This document shows, in pieces, positions 25,824 through 33,521 of a stretch of 33,521 bases of DNA (its first letter is position 1; each line of letters opens with the position of its first letter). Under the pieces are notes generated by a model. That model ran no database searches. It was not told the DNA's origin and was given only the letters and a program-made list of their open reading frames with translations. The position numbers and the translations under genes are program-made. This DNA is from Magnetococcales bacterium (GTDB taxonomy: Bacteria > Pseudomonadota > Magnetococcia > Magnetococcales > UBA8363): assembly GCA_015232645.1 (NCBI GenBank), contig JADFZF010000015.1, positions 1 through 33,521 on the forward strand. The letters are read 5' to 3'.

Positions 25824-27995
25824 TTAACCTTGGCTATATTCCACTCGAAACAGAAAATACAAAATCCAGATGACGATCAGTGGATAGAGTATCAATGCCA
25901 TCGTATCCATTCGACGTGCCAATTCGATCTCTTTCTGATTGACCAGATAATTGACAAAGGCGGTTTCGACGATGGCGAGAAAAAACAAAACATAGGAGAA
26001 CAGAAAAAATAAATCGCCCCGTACCAGGTAGCCCACTCCCAATTTGTTGACATTGTGATAAGACATGGCGCTCAATATGGTGGTCATCCCCATGGCATAC
26101 CGTGTTGAAATAACGTCATATCCTACCGTAAATATGACGTATGCCGAGGTGGCCAGCACCAGCAGCGGCAACATGGCGATCAGGTAACCGATCGATTCCC
26201 GCCGCATCAATACATGATAATTATACTGTGAATGGTCCAAAACAAACAGCTTGTCATCATATTTTGGATTGCGATAGCTCCATAGGAAGTCCTTGTTGTT
26301 GGTAAAGTGCATATGGTTGATATCTTTCCAGGCGCTAAAATCCAATTTTTTCGTCAGAAAGGAATCGTCGTCAATATCGGTGACCAGGATCAGGTCTTCA
26401 TTGGTCTTCAATTTGGGTTTGATGCGAATTTTTAATATTTGCTGATCAAATGGGTAATAGTACAAAGGAAAATGATCAGTCATCCGCGCCGATACCGAAT
26501 AGGAAATAAAATTTTGATTGGTCTTCTTGTCGAAATATTTTTCCCGGACCGCTGCGGTCAACACCTTGCCATAGGTCATTTCAAAGTCCAAATTTTTGTT
26601 TTTTCCAGGATCCCAACGGAACCATAAATTAAAATTGGCGACAAAGTTGCCTTGAACCGGATCAAAGGTCTCGATCTCGTCGATATAGATACCGGTGTAA
26701 ACGACAGTGGCCCGTTTCATGAAGTGATTGTCAAAATAGAAAATATCGGAATCTGTTTGCCGCATCTTGGCCAGTTCCTGATATTTGATGTGGGTCAGCT
26801 GGAAACGGGCAGGGATATAGCGCCCATGTTTGACTTGACCGACCCACAGATTGCGTTGACTGAAACTGCGTTCATTGAAATACAGATCCCCGGCAATACT
26901 GGGCATAGCATCCTGTTTCTTGATCATCTTCCGCAATATATTGCGTACTTCGGTACCATTACCTGCTTCCTGGCCCAGGGCATGGGCAATCAGTTGCGCC
27001 GCCTCATAGGAATAGGTGGAAATCCAATTGGCTTCTACTTGGAATTCCTTCAAAAACGCGATCTGAAACTGCTTCGAGGCCTCGCCAAACAAACTCGGAA
27101 GATAGGGGGTGACGGCATAAACATCCTCCGCATAAATGCCCGCATTGCGAATAAACAGCTCTCCTCCCAGGCTCTCCCCGCCAATCACATCGGTCTCGAC
27201 CCCGTTCTTACGCAGCAGTTTGATGATCTCCGCGGCATTGGTATAGTTCATCGCCAAAAAAATCATGTCCGAATCGGAAAACTGCTTGATCCGGTTTTTG
27301 AACAACTCCATGTTGACGTCCTTGTAGTTCATTTCCGCCACTACAGTCGGGGTGACATCATTGATTTTCATCTCGGCGGTAAAATATTCTTTTAAAGATC
27401 GTCCATAGGCAGTATTATCATTGATAACGGCTATATTCTTCCGGTCCAGACCATGAAGGACATAATTGGCCAAAAAACGGGACTGAAAATAATCATCCGG
27501 CATGATACTGAAAGCCCATTCATTGTCAGCAGTCACCACCGGCAGCGTGGCTGAAGGCGAAATGAACGGAATACGGCTCGACCGATAGACATCACCGGCG
27601 ACTATGCTGGCAATGCTGAAATAATGGCCAATGATCCCTATAAGCCCTGGTGTCTCAACCAATTTTTTTGCACTTTTCTCCGCGTACCCATTGTATTTGG
27701 CGGTACTCCGATCATCCACCACCGCCAGCCGGAGTTCATATTTCTCCAATTTTCCACTTTGATTGATATCCTTGATGGCCAGCATGGCACCGCGTTTCAT
27801 GGACAACCCGACATCAGCGTAAGGACCAGACATCGGTCCCGCCAGACCGATGGTCAATATTTGCTTTCTGGGAGCGATCCACTCATGGGCCTGGTACAGG
27901 ACGGCGAATAGCAGAATAAACGCCGCGGCGTACAGGAACATCCTTGGCGGCGATTGGGAACCCGATGCCAGGATCCTATCGATCAGGCCAGGCAT
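25824..27995 (-). CDS. periplasmic-binding-protein / pentameric ligand-gated ion channel fusion
   Basis: 723 residues from ATG 27995 (AGGGGG upstream; an in-frame ATG at 28097 would add 34). A hydrophobic helix (about 18-36) is followed by a LivJ-type type I periplasmic binding domain (about 46-410): TIGLAGPMSGPYADVG, IGIIGHYFSIAS, IPFISPSAT and INDNTAYGRSL. Next comes a beta-rich domain of the Cys-loop-receptor extracellular type (about 430-596), with the loop motif YPFDQQ (P515, F516, D517) and no flanking Cys, as in other bacterial channels. M1 is about 602-625. M2 (about 628-648) has R632 at 0', G636 at 4', T638/T639 at 6'/7' and L641 at the 9' gate. M3 is about 658-684 and M4 about 696-716. 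It is predicted to be a pentameric channel gated by a small molecule such as an amino acid. No acidic residue sits at -1', so selectivity is uncertain. Confidence 0.9.
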   Translation of the reverse strand: MPGLIDRILASGSQSPPRMFLYAAAFILLFAVLYQAHEWIAPRKQILTIGLAGPMSGPYADVGLSMKRGAMLAIKDINQSGKLEKYELRLAVVDDRSTAKYNGYAEKSAKKLVETPGLIGIIGHYFSIASIVAGDVYRSSRIPFISPSATLPVVTADNEWAFSIMPDDYFQSRFLANYVLHGLDRKNIAVINDNTAYGRSLKEYFTAEMKINDVTPTVVAEMNYKDVNMELFKNRIKQFSDSDMIFLAMNYTNAAEIIKLLRKNGVETDVIGGESLGGELFIRNAGIYAEDVYAVTPYLPSLFGEASKQFQIAFLKEFQVEANWISTYSYEAAQLIAHALGQEAGNGTEVRNILRKMIKKQDAMPSIAGDLYFNERSFSQRNLWVGQVKHGRYIPARFQLTHIKYQELAKMRQTDSDIFYFDNHFMKRATVVYTGIYIDEIETFDPVQGNFVANFNLWFRWDPGKNKNLDFEMTYGKVLTAAVREKYFDKKTNQNFISYSVSARMTDHFPLYYYPFDQQILKIRIKPKLKTNEDLILVTDIDDDSFLTKKLDFSAWKDINHMHFTNNKDFLWSYRNPKYDDKLFVLDHSQYNYHVLMRRESIGYLIAMLPLLVLATSAYVIFTVGYDVISTRYAMGMTTILSAMSYHNVNKLGVGYLVRGDLFFLFSYVLFFLAIVETAFVNYLVNQKEIELARRMDTMALILYPLIVIWILYFLFRVEYSQG

Positions 27996-28431
27996 GGGGG
28001 CCCCCCTGGTTGGTGCCAGGAGGCTCTGCCGACGGTTCCGAAAAACACTCATCGAGTCCATCCCAGAGCCGTGCGCCTCCCGCTTCGCGTCCGCCATCGC
28101 AACGCTTCAACGAACCATCATCATCGGGACGAATCTCCTGAGAATCGGTGCCGAACCATCCAAACCTCTTCTGGTCACTTGTTCCCTGGGTTTTGATATC
28201 GGCCCCGGAGACCTCTTCATGATCGTGATCATGTCGTCCGGTGAGGCCCGCCGGGGTGGACGTCTGTCCCGCGGCCCATGTTTCGACAGAGATGCCTGCC
28301 ACTACCAGAAGGAGCATCCCAAGGCCGATCCAGCCTGGTTTTCCCCTCCGGCACCGATAACAAAATCCCGCCGCTCCGGGCCTCAGGATGGCCGATATGG
28401 ACAATACCCACTTCGACACGAACGCAACCAT
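27976..28431 (-). CDS. possible small membrane-anchored protein upstream of the ion channel
   Basis: An open frame of 151 codons from ATG 28431, ending 20 bases inside the channel gene if that starts at 27995. It has one hydrophobic helix (WIGLGMLLLVVAGISVETW, about 38-56), then a hydrophilic tail with a RHDHDHEE His/Asp cluster and many Gly, Asp and Glu. No family was recognised and the ribosome site is weak, so it may not be translated. Its stop/start overlap with the channel gene is what a coupled upstream partner would show. Confidence 0.4.
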   Translation of the reverse strand: MVAFVSKWVLSISAILRPGAAGFCYRCRRGKPGWIGLGMLLLVVAGISVETWAAGQTSTPAGLTGRHDHDHEEVSGADIKTQGTSDQKRFGWFGTDSQEIRPDDDGSLKRCDGGREAGGARLWDGLDECFSEPSAEPPGTNQGGPHAWPDR

Positions 28432-28765
28432 ATAAGATTTCAAGGGAACCTGTTGGTGGAAGCAGACTCGGACCACGGGGTCGGCGACGAACAACCGACA
28501 AAATCCCGATGAAGCGACCGGGCACAACGATTCAAGACCCTGTTTCGCCCGATCATTGCCGCATATTGGGGGCCTGAAATGCAAGTTCCATGCAATGGAC
28601 GATGGTGAACAGCGGGTTCTTCCAAGTTCCGAATCCCGAATCGCTCACCCGAACGTCGACTATTTTTTGCTTGATCGGGACGTAACCATGGGTTGGTTCC
28701 ATGCTGACCTGCCGTCGCTGTACCTTCTTGTCAGGGCACGTTGACATTCCACATGGCTTGACATC
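28432..28765. other. intergenic region upstream of the ion-channel cluster
   Basis: No recognised gene. A plus-strand frame at 28556-28744 (62 codons) and a long minus-strand frame covering 28553-29224 are open but show no family features; the minus one lies opposite the coding strand of the next small gene. Divergent promoters for the channel cluster and the metallopeptidase pair must lie here. Confidence 0.4.
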
Positions 28766-28796
28766 TTGACCTAAACATATTAATTCTTGGTAAAAT
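28766..28796 (+). promoter_or_regulatory. possible promoter of the amber gene / metallopeptidase pair
   Basis: TTGACC (28766-28771) and TAAAAT (28791-28796) are 19 bases apart, slightly wide, about 20 bases before ATG 28817. A TTGACA at 28758-28763 is an alternative -35 without a good partner. The region is AT-rich. Confidence 0.3.
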
Positions 28797-28816
28797 ATTG
28801 GCCTGCCTCGACAAAA

Positions 28817-29207
28817 ATGAATGCATTGCAACCTGTTAAGAAAAAAATGCGACATGCCATGAATGGATACAATTTGACATACGTTCCCAACCCCAAGCAC
28901 AAGCAACCGTGGCAACCGGGGCGGAAGGGGGCGTTGTGTCCTCATTGGAGTCATCATCTCGCTCAAACATTGCTGACAAATAGTGAGGCACACCCTCAGG
29001 GAAAAAAGGCCAGATAGGCCACCCATGAAGGATTGGCTTTTGCAGCCTATCCAGACAATCACGGAGGATGGCATGGATATCCTATTGGATGGAACGAGGT
29101 GCCCGAGAAAATTCGCAACCAATGGTTGAAAAAAAAAATGATCTCCAGGAGTGATGTCAGGAAATACGATTTCCTGCAAGTGGATGACAAAGGACAGCCT
29201 GTGGATT
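28817..29207 (+). pseudogene. small gene interrupted by an in-frame amber codon
   Basis: A single frame runs from ATG 28817 to TGA 29205-29207 (about 129 codons), broken only by TAG at 29015-29017. Before it, the product reads NGYNLTYVPNPKHKQPWQPG and GALCPHWSHHLAQTLL. After it, ATHEGLAFAAYPDNHGGWHG and IGWNEVPEKIRNQWLKK look equally protein-like. The codon change needed is one base (for example TGG, CAG or TAT to TAG). The family was not named with certainty. The stop is 5 bp before the ATG of the ImmA/IrrE-type peptidase, so it is the first gene of a two-gene unit, arranged like small-protein/toxin pairs. It is either a recent pseudogene, a suppressed amber, or a sequencing error. Confidence 0.65.
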
Positions 29208-29212
29208 GACCC

Positions 29213-30709
29213 ATGAAAAACCAATGGCAGTCATTGGGAGTGAAATCACGTTTTGCCTTTGAGTTTCGTCTCATCAATGATCCGGACAATGGGCAGGCTG
29301 CCACGCCCCTTGAGTCTGCTTCATGGGGGGAATTTCGATTCTGGGTGCAAGGCCGGAACATGTGTCAGCATCATCATATGGAAAATATTCATCAGGAGAT
29401 CGCTTGGTATCTCTCGCCATTGTTCATCTGGCTGACGGATAATTGGGAACCTCTTTTCCATGAGGAGCGTTTTCCTCTGCCATGCAGCAAACCGAATGCC
29501 CGAATGGGTTATCTGGATTCCCTGAGGCGTTATCTGGGAGATTTCGATCCCACGGTGGAGCGTAATGGGGAAGCGTGGTTTGACTGGTGGCAAAGACATG
29601 CCTTGCGCTCCTGTCGCCAGGGCGGGCTGTTTCCTGACATCTTCTTTCGCCGGTTGATAGATTTTGTAGAAATTTCATGGGGAAACTTTCCCATGGAGGG
29701 TGTCGGTGAAGACTTCTATTTCACCGCTCCCCAGGGGAGCGTCTCTCTGCCTGTCGGGCAAGTTGCCAAACCACTGTTGGACGGGTTGGATGTCGCCATA
29801 TCACTACTGAGCAAAAAAATAAGTCCTGATGAGGAGTTGCAAACTCTGGCTGCGAGGGTTGCCATCATCAAAGGATCGGGTCGCTTGCAAGAACGACTGT
29901 TTTGGTATGCCTCAAAAATTTCTCGGACTGGACAAGCTGTCAGAGCTAAAATTGAAAAAATGATCAGCCCTATGGAAGAGATCGGATTTATCAGTCGTCT
30001 ATCTCCGGCAGTGGCTATGTTCGGTTCTCTTGCGCCCGAAATCGGGGATGACGACATGGAATGCCTGATCTCACGCTATATTGATTCCCATAACCATAAT
30101 GATTCTGGCGATTCTGAGTTGTTGAAGCCATTGATTGCACAAGAGCCGGAGTTGCCTGTCAGGAATCCCTTTGATGCCGGTTATGACGCTGCTTTGGCCT
30201 TTCTTGATGCGACCAATGGAATCTTCCCCCTGTCTGGATGGGTCGATATCCATTCCATTTGCGAAGTCCTGGACATCCTTGTGGATGAAATACAATTGAG
30301 TGACAGCAATATTCGTGGAGTAGCCTTTGCTGGTGGTTCCGTGAAGCCAACCATTTTGATCAACACCGCTCACCCCAACAATCAGGAAGAAGGGGGACTA
30401 AGATTCAGCGTAGGTCACGAACTCTGTCACATCCTGCATGACCGTTTTTTTGGCGGCGAAGTTTCCATCGCCAGCGGTCAATGGGCACCGGCCAATATTG
30501 AAAAGCGTGCCAATGCCTTTTCAGCCATGCTCCTAATGCCATTGGATCTGATCAATGCCAAAATTAGAAATTTGACCGTTCCATTGGATACGCCGGATGG
30601 CATCAATAATTTAGCGGGTCAACTGAAAACGAGCAAGAAGGCTCTGTTATGGCATCTCTATAATCTCAATAAAATTGATGAGTTCCATCGAGAAAAACTG
30701 GATTTCTGA
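29213..30709 (+). CDS. ImmA/IrrE-type metallopeptidase with large N-terminal domain
   Basis: 498 residues. The C-terminal third is a zinc peptidase of the ImmA/IrrE (COG2856) group. The motif HELCH has H402, E403 and H406, and EKRANAFSAMLLMP (430-443) supplies the third ligand E430 and the ANxF signature. The N-terminal about 310 residues contain an aromatic-rich region (WGEFRFWVQGRNMCQHHH at 38-55, EIAWYLSPLFIWL at 62-74) and a helical section about 185-260. They were not assigned to a domain. Classical ImmA proteins are about 130-200 residues, so this is a much larger member. Such peptidases cleave repressors or act in toxin-antitoxin and phage-defence pairs. The small amber-interrupted gene is 5 bp upstream. 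The surrounding DNA looks less GC-rich than the core genes, which would fit acquisition. Confidence 0.88.
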   Translation: MKNQWQSLGVKSRFAFEFRLINDPDNGQAATPLESASWGEFRFWVQGRNMCQHHHMENIHQEIAWYLSPLFIWLTDNWEPLFHEERFPLPCSKPNARMGYLDSLRRYLGDFDPTVERNGEAWFDWWQRHALRSCRQGGLFPDIFFRRLIDFVEISWGNFPMEGVGEDFYFTAPQGSVSLPVGQVAKPLLDGLDVAISLLSKKISPDEELQTLAARVAIIKGSGRLQERLFWYASKISRTGQAVRAKIEKMISPMEEIGFISRLSPAVAMFGSLAPEIGDDDMECLISRYIDSHNHNDSGDSELLKPLIAQEPELPVRNPFDAGYDAALAFLDATNGIFPLSGWVDIHSICEVLDILVDEIQLSDSNIRGVAFAGGSVKPTILINTAHPNNQEEGGLRFSVGHELCHILHDRFFGGEVSIASGQWAPANIEKRANAFSAMLLMPLDLINAKIRNLTVPLDTPDGINNLAGQLKTSKKALLWHLYNLNKIDEFHREKLDF

Positions 30710-30806
30710 ACTGTCCGGGCACTCCCCGCGCAGGATGGTCTCAACGATGGTCGGAGCCAGGATGTTGGGTTTTATACCGTCGCTATTTTGAAATACGTCG
30801 TTGTTG

Positions 30807-33521
30807 TCATCCTGGGCGCAAGCGAAGATCCAAGGGATCTTCCGTGGCAGCGCCGGAGCCGTCGAACCGATCTCGCAGAATCCCGCGCAGTTGCAGCAGA
30901 ACGCCCTGAGCCTCCTTGAAACGATATTTGCGCAGCTTTAGCGCCAATTGATCCCCCTGTTGGCGCCACTCCGGAGGAAGACGAAAATGTTGGGCCTGGT
31001 CAAGCAGATCCAGACACGGACGCGCCTGTCGCGAAAGCACCAACGGTTCCAGTCGATCCAACCAGGCACCCAATGCCGCCGCTGAAGTCCACACCGATTC
31101 CGCCTCCCCCCCTTCCTCTCGGGAGGTCAACGGAGGCAGAGCATCGATTTCCTCCAACACTTCCGCCATGTGGTTTTGCAACGGCCCCAGAAGTCCCAGG
31201 GCCTCCTGGTAACGCCCGGCCCCCAGGCATTCTTCCAGGGAAGCGGCCGAAGCCTGCAATCGAAGCGCTCCAATGGTGCCAGCCAACCCTTTGAGAGTGT
31301 GGGCTTCCCGCGTTGCCGCCTGGTCATGGGCCCCCATGAGACTGCGCAACCGTTCCAGACTTGCCCCCTGATTGTGAACAAAATCGGTTAACAGCCGGCG
31401 GTACAGCTCCAAGTTGCCAGAAACATGAAGCAACCCGGTGGCGGTATCGATGGCCTTCCAAACCGGCCATTCGTGTTCCGATGCCACGGGCCTTTCCGGC
31501 AAATTCATGGCTGATACGGAACGTTGGAGCCAACGTCCCAAGACAGAATACAGCCGCTCCGGATCGACCGGTTTGGACAAGTGGTCATCCATTCCCGCCG
31601 CCAAGGATTGTTCCCGATCGCCTGGCATGGCATTGGCGGTCATGGCGATGATCGGCAACTCCCGGCCCTGCCGGCGACGAATGATTCGCGTCGCCTCATA
31701 TCCATCCATGATCGGCATCTGCACGTCCATGAGTACCGCATCGAACTGCTGTTCGGCCACCGTCGCCACCGCCTCCGCCCCGTTGCACGCAACCGTTACC
31801 TCCATGCCAACCATTTGCAACAATTCCACGGCCAACTGTCGATTGACCTCATTATCCTCCACCAGCAAGACGCGACCATCACGCAGAGGATGGTGGGTCA
31901 TGGCGGCATCCGGTCGGGGTGGGGGCTGCCGTGGCCGATCAGCCTCAGACCCCTTGTCGTCCAACAGATTTCTGAACCCCTCCAACAGCACGGTGTCGGT
32001 CACCGGTTTGAGAACACCATCCACCCCCGGAATCGGAGTGGGCATGAAGGAGACGTTCTGGTGCTGCCGGTGACTGAGCAACAGCAGAACGGGCAGGGAG
32101 TCCAGGCCCAAAACCTGGCGCAGTCGCCCGATCGCCTTGGTGGGATCGCTCGTCATTCCTCCCGCATCCCACAAACATAAAAGCGGTTCGGGCCATGCCG
32201 AAAATCTTTGGGGCTGGGCTGAAACCTCATCCACATCGCCATGGACGCTGACGGTCAACCCTGAAGCTTGCAGCCGATGGGATAGCATTCGCCGCAGGCT
32301 GGCCGACGGAGAAATCAACAGAATCAAGGCGCCGTGCCGTTCCTCCCCCAGCCCCAGCATGGGGCTCCCCCCCTCCTGGCTGCCGGACTGAAGGTCCACC
32401 GAAAATCGAAATCGACTCCCCTCGCCAAAACGACTTTCCACGCTGATCGATCCCCCCATGAGTTCGACCAGTTGCCTGCTGATGGCCAGACCCAACCCCG
32501 TCCCTTCAAAACGTCGGGTATTGGACGAATCCACTTGAGTAAAGGCATGGAACAAGCGTTGCATCTGGTCCCGGTGCATGCCGATCCCCGTATCCCTGAC
32601 TTCGAAGGTCAAACCGGTTTCGTGACGGCTCACCTGAACCACGATTTCTCCCGCATCGGTAAACTTGATGGCATTACCGGTCAGATTCAATAATATCTGA
32701 TTCAATCGCAGGATATCGCCCTTCCAAAAGCGTTGCAACTCGGATGGCACATCATAAAGCAATTCCAACCCCTTTTCCTGGGCACGGATGGCAACCTGGC
32801 TGGTCAGCATCTCGAACAGGCTATCCAGATGGAACTCCGCTTCGTGCAACTCGACTTCACCCATGTCCATTTTGGAAAAGTCGAGAATATCGTTGATGAT
32901 CCTCAGCAACGAATGGGCCGCCTGATGGATTTTTCGTAAATAATCCTGCTGTCTGGGGTTGTTTTCCCGCACCATGGCCAGATAGCTCATGCCGATGATC
33001 GCGTTCATCGGTGTCCGAATTTCGTGGCTCATGTTGGCCAAGAAAAATCCTTTAGCCCGGTTGGCCGCTTCCGCCTGCTCCTTGGAGGCCTGCAACTCCG
33101 TTGTCAACCTGATCCTCTGGGTGACATTCTGACTAAGAATCAAATAATTCGTCGTTCGATTATTTTCATCACGAACCGGGGCCGTTATCCGCTCTTCCCA
33201 ATAACGTTCCCCACTCTTGTGACGGTTGGGAGCCTCCTCACGCCATTCCTGACCCGACTCCAAGGCACGCCACTTGGACTCTTGATCAGAATGTTCATGA
33301 AACTCAACATCATCCAGCTCTTTCATCGAAACTCCCATCACCGCGTCGGCCGTGTAGCCGGTCATGACGACGAAATGGGGATTGACGTATTCGATTCGAC
33401 CTTCCATATCGGTCATGAGGATCGCCGATGGGCTCTGCTCCACCGTAAGCGCCGAACGAACGCCGTTCTCAAGGTGTCTTGCTTTTCTCCGAATTTTTTT
33501 TAACGTTCCAGGGGAGAAGTG
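30807..33521 (-). CDS. hybrid histidine kinase (PAS-HK-degenerate REC-REC-HPt), N-terminus outside window
   Basis: The frame stays open from the right edge to the stop at 30807, so the gene is cut off by the window; a GTG at 33443 falls inside the PAS start and is unlikely to be the true start. Numbering from that GTG: PAS (1-110; VEQSPSAILMTDMEG), H140 in SHEIRTPMN, N253/N257, DTGIG at 284 and GTGLGL near 314. A first receiver (about 370-495) has lost the acidic pair (SPS at 378-380) but keeps D426 and K479. A second, canonical receiver has E529/D530, D573 and K624. The HPt domain has H715 (AHTLKG). A helical tail (about 782-856) resembles the tail of the kinase at 3496-7056. The sensor part is not visible. 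It converges on the metallopeptidase gene, 97 bp away, with no clear terminator between. Confidence 0.93.
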   Translation of the reverse strand, partial: HFSPGTLKKIRRKARHLENGVRSALTVEQSPSAILMTDMEGRIEYVNPHFVVMTGYTADAVMGVSMKELDDVEFHEHSDQESKWRALESGQEWREEAPNRHKSGERYWEERITAPVRDENNRTTNYLILSQNVTQRIRLTTELQASKEQAEAANRAKGFFLANMSHEIRTPMNAIIGMSYLAMVRENNPRQQDYLRKIHQAAHSLLRIINDILDFSKMDMGEVELHEAEFHLDSLFEMLTSQVAIRAQEKGLELLYDVPSELQRFWKGDILRLNQILLNLTGNAIKFTDAGEIVVQVSRHETGLTFEVRDTGIGMHRDQMQRLFHAFTQVDSSNTRRFEGTGLGLAISRQLVELMGGSISVESRFGEGSRFRFSVDLQSGSQEGGSPMLGLGEERHGALILLISPSASLRRMLSHRLQASGLTVSVHGDVDEVSAQPQRFSAWPEPLLCLWDAGGMTSDPTKAIGRLRQVLGLDSLPVLLLLSHRQHQNVSFMPTPIPGVDGVLKPVTDTVLLEGFRNLLDDKGSEADRPRQPPPRPDAAMTHHPLRDGRVLLVEDNEVNRQLAVELLQMVGMEVTVACNGAEAVATVAEQQFDAVLMDVQMPIMDGYEATRIIRRRQGRELPIIAMTANAMPGDREQSLAAGMDDHLSKPVDPERLYSVLGRWLQRSVSAMNLPERPVASEHEWPVWKAIDTATGLLHVSGNLELYRRLLTDFVHNQGASLERLRSLMGAHDQAATREAHTLKGLAGTIGALRLQASAASLEECLGAGRYQEALGLLGPLQNHMAEVLEEIDALPPLTSREEGGEAESVWTSAAALGAWLDRLEPLVLSRQARPCLDLLDQAQHFRLPPEWRQQGDQLALKLRKYRFKEAQGVLLQLRGILRDRFDGSGAATEDPLDLRLRPG

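Noticed and set aside
28553-29224. 223-codon minus-strand open frame
   Set aside because: Covers the complement of the amber-interrupted gene, whose plus-strand translation looks far more protein-like. Kept only as a note because one strand must be wrong if both are open.
1-33521. CRISPR arrays, rRNA and tRNA genes, insertion sequences
   Set aside because: No regularly spaced repeats, no rRNA-like stretch, no cloverleaf with a CCA-type end and no transposase motif were noticed on reading both strands. No covariance-model search could be run.

Overview
The window is from a Gram-negative, flagellated proteobacterium. The evidence is an outer-membrane porin with signal peptide and terminal aromatic residue, a flagellin gene, xerD, glgC, and a dense set of two-component and c-di-GMP signalling genes. 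The style (many hybrid kinases, hemerythrin, high third-position GC) would fit a magnetotactic-coccus-like or other environmental proteobacterium, but no marker gene here fixes the taxon. The left 0.5 kb and the segment around 28.7-30.7 kb look more AT-rich than the rest.

Layout. 1-518 is AT-rich and carries a 29-bp direct repeat. 519-2255 (+) is a membrane GAF-GGDEF diguanylate cyclase. It converges on a minus-strand operon (8750 to 2280): porin (frame broken in a G9 tract), PstS-like binding protein, dCACHE hybrid kinase with REC-REC-HPt, and a REC-histidine kinase. 9043-14385 holds a small unknown gene, gloB, a methyltransferase-xerD-SDR operon, a hemerythrin-PilZ-like fusion and a STAS protein. 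14479-20329 (all minus) holds a BvgS-like kinase with three PAS domains, a soluble diguanylate cyclase and a short flagellin with a strong terminator. 21066-24095 (+) holds a frame-disrupted TIGR03943/DUF1980-like gene, an alpha/beta hydrolase and glgC. 24214-28431 (minus) holds a possible small membrane protein, a periplasmic-binding-protein/pentameric ligand-gated ion channel fusion, and a divergent chemoreceptor-like protein. 28817-30709 (+) is an amber-interrupted small gene followed by an ImmA/IrrE-type metallopeptidase. 30807 to the right edge (minus) is a hybrid kinase whose N-terminus lies outside the window.

The most remarkable locus is 24214-27995. A LivJ-type binding domain is fused to a complete Cys-loop-type channel, including the YPFD loop motif and an M2 helix with Arg 0', Thr-Thr 6'/7' and Leu 9'. 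The next gene, 20 bp downstream, is a chemoreceptor-like coiled-coil protein with a degenerate signalling tip. Together they look like a ligand-gated ion channel wired to a signalling partner. The porin/PstS-like/kinase operon is a second candidate system: its porin carries a G9 tract that could switch expression, and an mRNA inverted repeat covers the start codon of the kinase.

Three genes show reading-frame damage (poly-G in the porin, two G runs in the DUF1980-like gene, one amber codon before the metallopeptidase). These could be real switching, decay, or assembly errors, and each needs read-level confirmation.
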